Part shown: positions 9,304-16,800 of the stretch, one piece after another
How positions within the stretch are numbered: position 1 is the stretch's first letter
Layout of the letters: every line of letters starts with the position of its first letter
From: Streptomyces sp. MUM 2J
GTDB taxonomy: Bacteria; Actinomycetota; Actinomycetes; Streptomycetales; Streptomycetaceae
Direction of reading: 5' to 3'
Assembly: GCF_022414535.1 (NCBI RefSeq)
Contig: NZ_JADWYM010000024.1
Span: forward strand, 45,511-109,510
Length of the DNA: 64,000 nucleotides
Translations under genes and position numbers: made by a program
Notes under the pieces: model-generated
What the model was told of the DNA's origin: nothing
Databases searched by the model: none
What the model saw: only the letters and a program-made list of their open reading frames with translations

Positions 9304-9333
9304 CCCTTGTGGTGCGGTCCCTTGTGGTGCGGT
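9304..9333. repeat. Two tandem copies of a 15-bp repeat
   Basis: CCCTTGTGGTGCGGT occurs twice with no spacer, and a third degenerate copy begins right after (CCCTCGTGCC). The repeat lies in the rsmE-to-secreted-protein intergenic region, about 90 bases upstream of the secreted-protein start. It could be replication slippage or a binding site; nothing in the sequence decides. Confidence 0.85.
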
Positions 9334-9378
9334 CCCTCGTGCCACGCTCGTCCTCCCCGCTCGTCCTCCCCCGGCGCG

Positions 9379-10119
9379 TCAGTCCCAGCGACCGGTGCGG
9401 CCGAGCAGCAGCGCGGCGGCGGCCGTACCGGCCGTCGACGTGCGCAGCACGCTGCGCCCCAGCCGGTACGGCAGCGCACCGGCCTCCTCGAACAGCGCCA
9501 ACTCCTCCTCGGCGACGCCCCCTTCCGGCCCGACGACGAGCACGATCGAGCCGAGCGCGGGCAGCGGCGCGGAGGCGAGCGGCCGGTCGCCGCTCTCGTG
9601 GAGGACGGCGGCGAAGTCCGCCTCCGCGAGGAGGGCGGCGACCTGCCGGGTGCCCGCCGCGTCCGCGACCTCGGGGAACCGGACCCGGCGGGACTGCTTG
9701 CCCGCTTCGCGGGCGGTGGAGCGCCACTTGCCGAGTGCCTTGAGCCCGCGCTCGCCCTTCCACTGAGTGATGCAGCGGGCGGCGGCCCACGGCACGATCG
9801 CGTCGACGCCGACCTCGGTCATCGTCTCGACGGCCAGCTCGCCCCGGTCTCCCTTGGGCAGCGCCTGCACGACGGTGATGCGCGGGGACTCCTGCGGCTC
9901 CTCGCGTACCGCGCCGAGATCGACGACGAGCCGGTCCTTGCCCTCGGCCGCGGCCACTTCTCCCTCGGCCCAGCGCCCCGCCCCGTCGGTCAGCACCACG
10001 GTCTCGCCCGGCCGCAGCCGCTTGACGGAGACGGCGTGCCGCCCCTCGGGCCCGTCCAGCACGAATCCGCGACCGGCCCCGTCGGGCAGCCGGTCGGCGA
10101 CGAACACCGGCGCGGTCAT
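9379..10119 (-). CDS. rsmE: 16S rRNA (uracil1498-N3)-methyltransferase RsmE
   Basis: SPOUT-class methyltransferase that makes m3U1498 in helix 44 of 16S rRNA. The 246-residue length is typical. An N-terminal PUA-like domain (RFVxDGPEGRHAVSVKRLR pattern) is followed by the SPOUT knot. The knot has the conserved VLVVGPEGGVAEEEL motif near residue 195 and LGRSVLRTSTA near residue 225, both diagnostic of RsmE. The ATG start has GGGAGATC upstream and lies 1 base after the stop of the upstream flavoprotein gene. In most bacteria rsmE follows dnaJ; here the flavoprotein gene sits between them. Confidence 0.95.
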   Translation of the reverse strand: MTAPVFVADRLPDGAGRGFVLDGPEGRHAVSVKRLRPGETVVLTDGAGRWAEGEVAAAEGKDRLVVDLGAVREEPQESPRITVVQALPKGDRGELAVETMTEVGVDAIVPWAAARCITQWKGERGLKALGKWRSTAREAGKQSRRVRFPEVADAAGTRQVAALLAEADFAAVLHESGDRPLASAPLPALGSIVLVVGPEGGVAEEELALFEEAGALPYRLGRSVLRTSTAGTAAAALLLGRTGRWD

Positions 10120-10120
10120 C

Positions 10121-11188
10121 TCAGATCTCCCTCGACAACGCTGTCCGGGCAGCGGCGAGTTCGCCGGCCAGGACGTCCACGAGCTGCCCGGCGGGCAGCT
10201 CCCGGGCCATGCGGTGGCCCTGTCCGGCCCACAGCGCCATGCCCTGCGCGTCGCGGGCCTTGGCGGCGGCCTTCCTGATCGGCGAGGTCAGGTGGTGGAC
10301 CTCCGGGTAGGCGGCCGGCGCGTACGGGCCGTGCTCGCGCAGGAACCGGTTCACCAGTCCGCGGGCCGGGCGGCCGGAGAACGCGCGCGTCAACTCCGTG
10401 CGGGCGAACAGCGGGTTGGTCAGCGCCTGCTTGTGCACGGCGGGCGCGCCGGACTCGGGCGTGACGAGGAACGCGGTGCCGAGCTGGGCGGCACTCGCGC
10501 CCGCGGCCAGCACGGCGGCGATCTGGCTGCCGCGCATGATGCCGCCGGTGGCGACGAGAGGGATGCTCACGGTCTCGCGGACCTGGGCGATCAGGGACAG
10601 CAGGCCGATGCCACCGGCGTCCGCCTCGGGGTCGTCGCGGTGGGCGCCCTGGAGGCCGCCGGCCTCGACGCCCTGCACGATCACCGCGTCGGCACCGGCC
10701 CGCTGCACGGCGAGCGCCTCCTCGGCCGTGGTCGCGGTGACGAGGGTGAAGGTGCCGGCCCGGCGCAGCGACTCCAGCGCCCCGGGGCTGGGGACGCCGA
10801 AGTGGAACGACACCACCGGCACGGGGTTGTCCAGCAGCACGGCGAGTTTGGTGTCGTAGCCGTCGTCGCGTCCGCTCTCGGGGTCGCCGAGTTCGGTCTC
10901 GTACCAGCCGGCCTCCCCGGCCAGTTGCTGGGCGTAGAGCTCGACCGTCCCGGACTCCGCGTATTCGGGCTGCGGCATGAAGAGGTTCACGCCGAAGGGA
11001 CGGCCGGTCAGGCTCCGCAGCTGCTTGATCTCCTGGTACATGCCGTCGGCGGTCTTGTAGCCGGCGGCGAGGAAGCCGAGCCCGCCCGCCTCGCAGACCG
11101 CGGCGACGAGCTGGGGGACGGAGACGCCGCCCGCCATGGGGGCCTGCACGATCGGATGGGGGAAGAGATCGGTCAGTGCGGAGGACAT
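10121..11188 (-). CDS. Nitronate monooxygenase-like FMN protein
   Basis: Flavoprotein of the nitronate monooxygenase (2-nitropropane dioxygenase) family, 355 residues, with a TIM-barrel fold. Family motifs are APMAGGVSVPQLVAAVCEAG near the N-terminus, VIVQGVEAGG near residue 180, and the FMN-phosphate-binding ATGGIMRGSQIAAVLAAGA near residue 228. FabK-type enoyl reductases are related, but the genomic context gives no fatty-acid link. The gene overlaps functionally with rsmE (1-base gap). Substrate is unknown; detoxification of nitronates is the family default. Confidence 0.88.
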   Translation of the reverse strand: MSSALTDLFPHPIVQAPMAGGVSVPQLVAAVCEAGGLGFLAAGYKTADGMYQEIKQLRSLTGRPFGVNLFMPQPEYAESGTVELYAQQLAGEAGWYETELGDPESGRDDGYDTKLAVLLDNPVPVVSFHFGVPSPGALESLRRAGTFTLVTATTAEEALAVQRAGADAVIVQGVEAGGLQGAHRDDPEADAGGIGLLSLIAQVRETVSIPLVATGGIMRGSQIAAVLAAGASAAQLGTAFLVTPESGAPAVHKQALTNPLFARTELTRAFSGRPARGLVNRFLREHGPYAPAAYPEVHHLTSPIRKAAAKARDAQGMALWAGQGHRMARELPAGQLVDVLAGELAAARTALSREI

Positions 11189-11365
11189 GACGGCATGGTG
11201 TCACGTGCGGCGAACAAGTCCGAAACCGGCCGTCCTTTGTCATAGGACACCGGAATGGGCCCCGCGGCGGACGGGGGAACGGGCGCCGGAGTGGACCGGG
11301 AGCGCTGCCGGAGGGCGGGACCGCGGGCGCGGGACCGGCGCCGGAGGCGACCGGATCCGGCCGGC

Positions 11366-11387
11366 GGAACGGACAGGGAACGGACAG
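11366..11387. repeat. Tandem 11-bp repeat next to the dnaJ2 terminator
   Basis: GGAACGGACAG occurs twice in tandem and then runs into GGAACGGG, the base of the dnaJ2 terminator stem. The stem arm may have been duplicated by slippage. No function is implied. Confidence 0.8.
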
Positions 11388-11419
11388 GGAACGGGCACCG
11401 GTGGCCGGTGCCCGTTCCC
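11387..11419 (-). terminator. Hairpin terminator after dnaJ2
   Basis: A perfect 15-bp stem (GGGAACGGGCACCGG pairing with its complement) closes on a 3-base loop, about 64 bases past the dnaJ2 stop. There is no U-tract, which is normal for Streptomyces terminators. It separates the hrcA-dnaJ2 operon from the flavoprotein gene. The remainder of the 294-base gap at 11189-11482 shows no gene. Confidence 0.8.
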
Positions 11420-11482
11420 CTTCGTCCTCGTTGCCGCGGCCGGCAGCCGCCCGTCTCCGGGCCGGCGCCACCGGTGTGCGGG

Positions 11483-12619
11483 TCAGCGCCCGTTGAACGC
11501 GTCCTTCAGCCGGGAGAACAACCCCTGCTGACCCGGCTGGAACTGCCCCTGGGGCCGCTCCTCGCCCCGCAGCTTCGCCAGTTCGCGCAGCAACCGCTCC
11601 TGCTCCGGGTCGAGCTTGTTCGGCGTCTGGACCTCGACGTGGACGATCAGGTCGCCCCGGCCGCCGCCGCGCAGATGGGTCACGCCCCGGTTGTGCAGCG
11701 GGATGGACTGGCCGGACTGGGTACCGGGCCGGATGTCGACCTCCTCCAGTCCGTCCAGCGTCTCCAACGGCACCTTGGTGCCGAGCGCCGCCGCGGTCAT
11801 CGGGATCGTCACCGTGCAGTGCAGATCGTCGCCGCGGCGCTGGAACACCGCGTGCGGCAGCTCGTGGATCTCGACGTACAGGTCACCGGCGGGGCCGCCG
11901 CCCGGGCCCACCTCGCCCTCGCCCGAGAGCTGGATCCGCGTGCCGTTGTCGACACCGGCGGGGATCTTCACGGTCAGCGTCCGCCGCGACCGCACCCGTC
12001 CGTCGCCGGCGCACTCCGGGCAGGGCGTGGGCACCACGGTGCCGAAGCCCTGGCACTGCGGGCAGGGCCGCGAGGTCATGACCTGGCCCAGGAAGGACCG
12101 GGTGACCTGGGAGACCTCACCGCGGCCACGGCACATGTCGCAGGTCTGGGGGGTGGTGCCCGGCGCCGCCCCCTCCCCGCTGCAGGTCGAGCAGACGATC
12201 GCCGTGTCGACCTGGATGTCCTTGGTCGTGCCGAAGGCGGCCTCGTCCAGCTCGATCTCGATGCGGATCATCGCATCCTGGCCGCGCCGGGTCCGTGAGC
12301 GCGGACCCCGCTGGGACGCCGTACCGAAGAAGGCGTCCATGATGTCGGAGAAGTTGCCGAAGCCACCGGCCCCGAAGCCGCCCGCGCCGGCACCGCCGGC
12401 CTGGGAGAGCGGGTCGCCGCCGAGGTCGTAGACCTGCTTCTTCTGCGGGTCCGACAGCACCTCGTAGGCGGCGTTGATCTCCTTGAACCGCTCCTGGGTC
12501 TTCGGATCCGGGTTGACGTCCGGGTGCAGCTCGCGTGCGAGCCGCCGGAAGGCCTTCTTGATCTCTTCCTGCGACGCATCGCGGCGCACGCCGAGTACGG
12601 CGTAGTAGTCCGTGGCCAC
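11483..12619 (-). CDS. dnaJ2: Chaperone DnaJ (DnaJ2, HrcA-operon type)
   Basis: Hsp40 co-chaperone that stimulates DnaK ATPase and delivers unfolded clients. At 378 residues it is a full type I DnaJ. A J domain carries the catalytic HPD (ELHPDVNPD, near residue 33), followed by a Gly/Phe-rich linker. Four zinc-binding CxxCxGxG-type repeats follow (CSTCSGEG, CDMCRGRG, CPQCQGFG, CPECAGDG), then the substrate-binding domains. Its GTG start directly abuts the hrcA stop codon, with GGAG inside the end of hrcA, so translation is probably coupled. Streptomyces usually has a second dnaJ in the dnaK operon; this one sits under HrcA/CIRCE control. Confidence 0.96.
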   Translation of the reverse strand: MATDYYAVLGVRRDASQEEIKKAFRRLARELHPDVNPDPKTQERFKEINAAYEVLSDPQKKQVYDLGGDPLSQAGGAGAGGFGAGGFGNFSDIMDAFFGTASQRGPRSRTRRGQDAMIRIEIELDEAAFGTTKDIQVDTAIVCSTCSGEGAAPGTTPQTCDMCRGRGEVSQVTRSFLGQVMTSRPCPQCQGFGTVVPTPCPECAGDGRVRSRRTLTVKIPAGVDNGTRIQLSGEGEVGPGGGPAGDLYVEIHELPHAVFQRRGDDLHCTVTIPMTAAALGTKVPLETLDGLEEVDIRPGTQSGQSIPLHNRGVTHLRGGGRGDLIVHVEVQTPNKLDPEQERLLRELAKLRGEERPQGQFQPGQQGLFSRLKDAFNGR

Positions 12620-13636
12620 CTACGACTCCGCCAGGATCTGTCCGACGTACCGTGCCACTGCGCGTACCGCTCCCATCGTTCCCGGGTAGTCCATGCGGGT
12701 CGGTCCGACCACGCCGAGCTTGGCAACCGCCTCGCTGCCCGAACCGTAACCGACCGACACGACGGACGTGGAGTTGAGTCCTTCGTGGGCGTTCTCGTGA
12801 CCGATACGGACGGTCACGCCCGGATCCTGGGCCTCGCCGAGCAGCTTCAGGAGCACGACCTGCTCCTCCAGCGCCTCGAGCACGGGCCGGATCGTGAGGG
12901 GGAAGTCATGTGCGAAGCGGGTGAGATTGGCGGTGCCGCCGATCATCAACCGCTCCTCGTTCTCCTCGACGAGCGTCTCCAGCAGCGTGGAGAGCACCAT
13001 GGAAACCGTACCCCGGTCCTCGGCCTCGAAGCCGTCCGGCAGGTCCTCCACGAGCCTCGGCACGTCGGCGAACCGACGGCCCGCGACCCTGCTGTTGAGC
13101 CGGGCCCTGAGGTCCGCCAGGGACGCCTCGCCGAACGGCACCGGGCAGTCGACCACCCGCTGCTCGACCCGTCCGGTGTCGGTGATCAGCACCAGCATCA
13201 CGCGTGCGGGGGCGAGGGCCAGCAGCTCGACGTGCCGCACGGTCGACCGGGTCAGGGACGGGTACTGCACGACGGCGACCTGCCGGGTGAGCTGCGCGAG
13301 CAGCCGGACCGTGCGCGCCACGACGTCGTCCAGGTCGACCGCGCCTTCCAGGAAGTTCTGGATGGCGCGGCGCTCCGGCGGGCTCATCGGCTTGACGCCG
13401 GCGAGCTTGTCGACGAACAGCCGGTAGCCCTTGTCGGTGGGGATGCGCCCGGCACTGGTGTGCGGCTGGGCGATGAACCCTTCCTCCTCCAGGGCCGCCA
13501 TGTCGTTGCGGACCGTGGCCGGCGAGACGCCGAGGCTGTGCCGCTCGGTCAGCGCCTTGGAGCCCACCGGCTCCTCGGTGCCCACGTAGTCCTGGACGAT
13601 GGCGCGCAGCACCTGGAGCCTGCGTTCACTCAGCAT
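12620..13636 (-). CDS. hrcA: Heat-inducible transcription repressor HrcA
   Basis: Repressor that binds CIRCE operators and requires GroEL for activity. The 338-residue protein has the typical length. An N-terminal winged-helix domain begins at MLSERRLQVLRAIVQDYV and contains SLGVSPATVRNDMAALEEEG; the dimerisation and inserted domains follow. The ATG was chosen because GGAGGTGAGCG lies immediately upstream. A longer in-frame extension runs back across the CIRCE operator and is not plausible as coding. It is first in the hrcA-dnaJ2 operon and, given the operator 61 bases upstream, should repress its own transcription. Confidence 0.96.
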   Translation of the reverse strand: MLSERRLQVLRAIVQDYVGTEEPVGSKALTERHSLGVSPATVRNDMAALEEEGFIAQPHTSAGRIPTDKGYRLFVDKLAGVKPMSPPERRAIQNFLEGAVDLDDVVARTVRLLAQLTRQVAVVQYPSLTRSTVRHVELLALAPARVMLVLITDTGRVEQRVVDCPVPFGEASLADLRARLNSRVAGRRFADVPRLVEDLPDGFEAEDRGTVSMVLSTLLETLVEENEERLMIGGTANLTRFAHDFPLTIRPVLEALEEQVVLLKLLGEAQDPGVTVRIGHENAHEGLNSTSVVSVGYGSGSEAVAKLGVVGPTRMDYPGTMGAVRAVARYVGQILAES

Positions 13637-13696
13637 CGCGCTCACCTCCAGAGGTCCCTGTCCCGACGCCGTGTCTGCCACTGTGTCCGCCACTGC

Positions 13697-13723
13697 CTGG
13701 CACTCTGTGTACCCGAGTGCCAG
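13697..13723 (-). promoter_or_regulatory. CIRCE operator of the hrcA-dnaJ2 operon
   Basis: A perfect 9-9-9 inverted repeat: CTGGCACTC, nine spacer bases, then GAGTGCCAG. It matches the CIRCE consensus TTAGCACTC-N9-GAGTGCTAA except at the outer bases, where the changes are symmetric, so pairing is preserved. Its centre is about 74 bases upstream of the hrcA start. It is the expected HrcA binding site and implies heat-shock autoregulation of the operon. Confidence 0.95.
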
Positions 13724-13841
13724 ACTTCCCCGGCCCAGTGTACGGCGGTGGGGTGCACCGCGGGCAAGGTCGGTCCTCCGAGGCGCGGTCACGGGCCCGT
13801 CCGCCGGTGAACCTTTCCGGTCGCAGCACTAGCGTCGCGGT

Positions 13842-14573
13842 ATGACGGTGACTTGGGAAGAGCTGGAGTGGGAGCGGCTGGCGGCGGGGGTCGGGCGGTG
13901 CCGGCTGCCGGTGTGGGACTGCACGGCGGGGCTGGTGGTGGGCCGCGGGGCGGCGCTGCTGATCGACGCCGGGGCGAGCATCGCGGAGGGGGCCCGGCTG
14001 CGTGCGCAGGCGGAGAGGCTGGCCGGGCACCGTGTGACCCATCTCGCGCTCACCCACCCCCACTTCGATCACGTGTTCGGCGCGGCGGCGTTCGCGGGCG
14101 CGGAGGTCTACGGCGCGGTCGGTGCGGATGCGCTGATGGCCCGTGCGCGGGACCGCGAGGAGCTGCGCGCCGACGCCGTGCGCAACGGCCTGGACGCCCC
14201 CGCGGCGCAGGAGGCGGTGGACGCGCTGATGCCGGTGGGGCACGTGGTCTCGGGCGAGTGGACGCTCGACCTGGACGGCGGCCGGCAGGTACTGCTGGCC
14301 AACGTGGGCCCCGGGCACACGGCGCACGACCTGGCCGTGCTGGTCCCCGGCGACCCGGAGGTGGTCTTCTGCGGCGACCTGGTCGAGGAGTCGGGCGAGC
14401 CGCAGGCCGGCCCGGACGCGGTGCCGTCCCGCTGGCCCGACGCCCTGGACCGGCTTCTGGCGCTCGGCGGCGAGGACGCGGTGTACGTGCCCGGTCACGG
14501 TGCGGTGGTGGACGCGGCGTTCGTGCGCGGGCAGCGGGACGAACTGGCGGCCCGCTTCGGCGTGTCGCGGTGA
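13842..14573 (+). CDS. Metallo-beta-lactamase-fold hydrolase
   Basis: MBL-superfamily metalloenzyme of 243 residues with a complete zinc site. THPHFDHVFGAAAF lies near residue 67, GPGHTAHDLAV near residue 157, and FCGDLVEESGEP with the bridging Asp near residue 176. The last ligand is in VYVPGHGAVVD near residue 217. It has no signal peptide, so it is cytoplasmic. It resembles glyoxalase II-like or quorum-lactonase-like members, but no substrate can be assigned. It is divergent from hrcA, and the intergenic region carries the CIRCE element. The ATG is the first good start. Confidence 0.85.
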   Translation: MTVTWEELEWERLAAGVGRCRLPVWDCTAGLVVGRGAALLIDAGASIAEGARLRAQAERLAGHRVTHLALTHPHFDHVFGAAAFAGAEVYGAVGADALMARARDREELRADAVRNGLDAPAAQEAVDALMPVGHVVSGEWTLDLDGGRQVLLANVGPGHTAHDLAVLVPGDPEVVFCGDLVEESGEPQAGPDAVPSRWPDALDRLLALGGEDAVYVPGHGAVVDAAFVRGQRDELAARFGVSR

Positions 14574-14615
14574 TCGTGGCCGCAGCGGCCCGCCACTTCT
14601 CCTATCGTCGTGCGA

Positions 14616-15422
14616 ATGCGCCAGTACTCCGCCGACCTGACCCCGCCGTGGAAGAAGCCGAAGCGGGTTCCCGAGGTCACGGCGGAGCCCGGCCTGGTGG
14701 TGGAGGAGCCCGGCACCGGGTTCTGCGGCGCGGTGATCCGATGCGAAGCGGGCACGGTCACCCTGGAGGACCGCTTCGGCAAGCACCGGGTGTTCCCGCT
14801 GCGGCCGCAGGGCTTCCTGCTGGAGGGGCGGGTGGTCACGCTCGTACGGCCGTCGCCCACCGCCCCGGCGCGGCCCTCCCGCACCGCCTCCGGCTCGGTC
14901 GCCGTCCCCGGTGCCCGTGCGCGCGTGGCCCGGGCGGGGCGCATCTACGTGGAGGGGCGGCACGACGCCGAGCTGGTCGAGCAGGTGTGGGGCGACGACC
15001 TGCGCATCGAGGGCGTGGTGGTGGAGTACCTGGAGGGCGTCGACGACCTCCCGTCGGTCGTGGAGGCCTTCGCCCCCGGTCCGGACGCCCGCCTCGGGGT
15101 CCTGGTGGACCATCTCGTCCCCGGCACGAAGGAGTGGCGCATCGCCGCGTCGGTGACCGACGAGCACGCCCTGGTCGTGGGGCACCCGTACGTCGACGTC
15201 TGGCAGGCGGTGAAGCCGTCGTCCCTGGGCATTTCCGCGTGGCCGGCGGTCCCGCACGGCCAGGACTGGAAGACGGGGGTGTGCCGGGCACTGGGCTGGC
15301 CGGAGGACAACACCGGGGCGGTGTGGCAGGCGATCCTGAAGCGGGTGGGGTCGTACAAGGACCTGGAGCCCGAGCTGCTGGGATGTGTCGAGCGTCTCAT
15401 CGATCACGTGACCGCGCCCTGA
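14616..15422 (+). CDS. DUF3097 family protein
   Basis: Conserved actinobacterial protein of 268 residues that I recognise as the DUF3097 family; no function is known to me. It begins MRQYSADLTPPWKKPK. A small beta-rich segment follows (FCGAVIRCEAGTVTLEDRFG), then a larger domain with RIYVEGRHDAELVEQVWGDD near residue 110, reminiscent of TOPRIM-like folds (E, then a later DHLVPGTKEW Asp). A nucleic-acid role is therefore possible but unproven. A GTG two codons upstream (14610) is an alternative start. The gene follows the MBL gene by about 40 bases and is probably co-transcribed with it. Confidence 0.85.
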   Translation: MRQYSADLTPPWKKPKRVPEVTAEPGLVVEEPGTGFCGAVIRCEAGTVTLEDRFGKHRVFPLRPQGFLLEGRVVTLVRPSPTAPARPSRTASGSVAVPGARARVARAGRIYVEGRHDAELVEQVWGDDLRIEGVVVEYLEGVDDLPSVVEAFAPGPDARLGVLVDHLVPGTKEWRIAASVTDEHALVVGHPYVDVWQAVKPSSLGISAWPAVPHGQDWKTGVCRALGWPEDNTGAVWQAILKRVGSYKDLEPELLGCVERLIDHVTAP

Positions 15423-15471
15423 GACCGGTCCCGTGCCTGAGGGGAGGTATCCGTGGGCGCGGGCCCGCGGG

Positions 15472-15490
15472 GGCGGAGAGGCTCTCCGCC
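15472..15490. terminator. Hairpin between convergent DUF3097 and hemW genes
   Basis: An 8-bp stem, GGCGGAGA/TCTCCGCC, closes on a GGC loop between the two convergent stops at 15422 and 15541. It is placed to end transcripts from either side. Confidence 0.6.
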
Positions 15491-15540
15491 GCCCCCTCGG
15501 GAGCGGCGGTCCGCCGTCCCCGCCGGCGCGGGAGCGGCGG

Positions 15541-16773
15541 TCAGTCCACCAGATCCCTGACGACGGCGTCCGCCAGCAGCCGCCCGCGCAGGGTGAGCAC
15601 GGCCCTGCCCTCCCGGTAGGGCCCGGCCTCCAGCAGGCCGCCCGCCAGCGCGCGGCGGGACGCCGCGAGGCCCGGCTCCCGCAGCAGCTCCAGCGGGACG
15701 CCCTCTCGCAGCCGCAGCTCCAGCAGGATCCGCTCGACCCGCCGGTCCTCGTCCGAGAGGACCTCGCGCCCGGCGCCCGGTGAGCGGCCGGAGGCGACGG
15801 CCGCGGCGTACGCCCCCGGGTGCTTCACGTTCCACCAGCGCACCCCGCCGACGTGGCTGTGCGCCCCGGGACCGGCGCCCCACCAGTCGGCGCCGCGCCA
15901 GTACAGCTCGTTGTGCAGGCAGCGGCCGGCCGGGGAGGTGGCCCAGTTCGACACCTCGTACCAGGCGTAGCCCGCCGCCGACAGGGTGTCCTCGGCGATC
16001 AGGTAGCGGTCGGCGTGCGCGTCGTCGTCGGTCGCGGGGATCTCGCCGCGGCGGATGCGGCGGGCGAGCCGGGTGCCTTCCTCGACGATCAGGGCGTACG
16101 CGCTCACGTGGTCGGGGCCGGCGCCGATCGCGGCGTCCAGGGAGGCCCTCCAGTCGTCGTCGCTCTCCCCCGGCGTGCCGTAGATCAGGTCCAGGTTGAC
16201 GTGCGCGAACCCCGCCGCCCTCGCCTCCGCGACACAGGCCTCGGGGCGTCCCGGGGTGTGGGTGCGGTCCAGCACCCGCAGCACGTGCCGCCGGGCGCTC
16301 TGCATGCCGAAGGAGATCCGGTTGAAGCCGCCCTCGCGCAGGGCGGCCAGGTAGGCCGGGTCCACGGACTCCGGGTTGGCCTCCGTCGTGACCTCCGCGT
16401 CCGGTGCCAGGCCGAACTCGTCGCGGATCGCCCCGAGCATCCGCACGAGGTCGTCCGCGGCCAGCAGGGTGGGCGTGCCGCCGCCGACGAACACCGTGCG
16501 GACCGGCCGGGGGTCGTCGCCGAGCACCTTGCGGGCCAGGCGGATCTCGTCGGTGAGGGTCGCCGCGTAGTTGTCGCGGGACGCCAGCACGCCGCCGGTG
16601 CCGCGCAGCTCCGTCGCCGTGTAGGTGTTGAAGTCGCAGTAGCCGCAGCGGGTCGCGCAGTAGGGCACGTGCAGGTAGAAGCCGAGCGGGCGGTCCGCGG
16701 CCCCGGCGCGCGCGTGCGGGGGCAGCGCGCCGTCGTCGGGAACGGGCTCGCCGTCGGGGAGTGCGGAAGGCAT
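15541..16773 (-). CDS. hemW: Radical SAM HemW (coproporphyrinogen III oxidase-like)
   Basis: Radical SAM protein of about 410 residues. The [4Fe-4S]-binding CxxxCxxC is in YCATRCGYCDFNTY near residue 35. The glycine-rich SAM region GGGTPTLL is near residue 93, and the C-terminal HemN domain ends in GRLLADAVVRDLVD. HemW proteins are now viewed mainly as heme chaperones rather than true oxidases, and the gene adjoins lepA/hrcA in many bacteria. I start at the ATG at 16773; another ATG at 16782 is in frame. The stop is 28 bases upstream of nothing obvious, and convergent DUF3097 lies beyond a hairpin. Confidence 0.9.
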   Translation of the reverse strand: MPSALPDGEPVPDDGALPPHARAGAADRPLGFYLHVPYCATRCGYCDFNTYTATELRGTGGVLASRDNYAATLTDEIRLARKVLGDDPRPVRTVFVGGGTPTLLAADDLVRMLGAIRDEFGLAPDAEVTTEANPESVDPAYLAALREGGFNRISFGMQSARRHVLRVLDRTHTPGRPEACVAEARAAGFAHVNLDLIYGTPGESDDDWRASLDAAIGAGPDHVSAYALIVEEGTRLARRIRRGEIPATDDDAHADRYLIAEDTLSAAGYAWYEVSNWATSPAGRCLHNELYWRGADWWGAGPGAHSHVGGVRWWNVKHPGAYAAAVASGRSPGAGREVLSDEDRRVERILLELRLREGVPLELLREPGLAASRRALAGGLLEAGPYREGRAVLTLRGRLLADAVVRDLVD

Positions 16774-16800
16774 GGTGCCCATTGTCCCGCAGGCCCGCGG

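Noticed and set aside
8661..9479. A longer form of the secreted protein starting near 9479
   Set aside because: It would bury the signal peptide and overlap rsmE and a tandem repeat.
5331..9743. A 1470-codon reading frame on the plus strand opposite the tricorn gene
   Set aside because: Long antisense frames are normal in 72% GC DNA; codon usage and Shine-Dalgarno evidence favour the minus-strand genes, and the frame shows only low-complexity Arg/Gly/Val content.
13637..13792. An N-terminal extension of HrcA across the CIRCE element
   Set aside because: Would place coding sequence over the operator and removes the perfect Shine-Dalgarno-spaced ATG; family length matches the shorter form.
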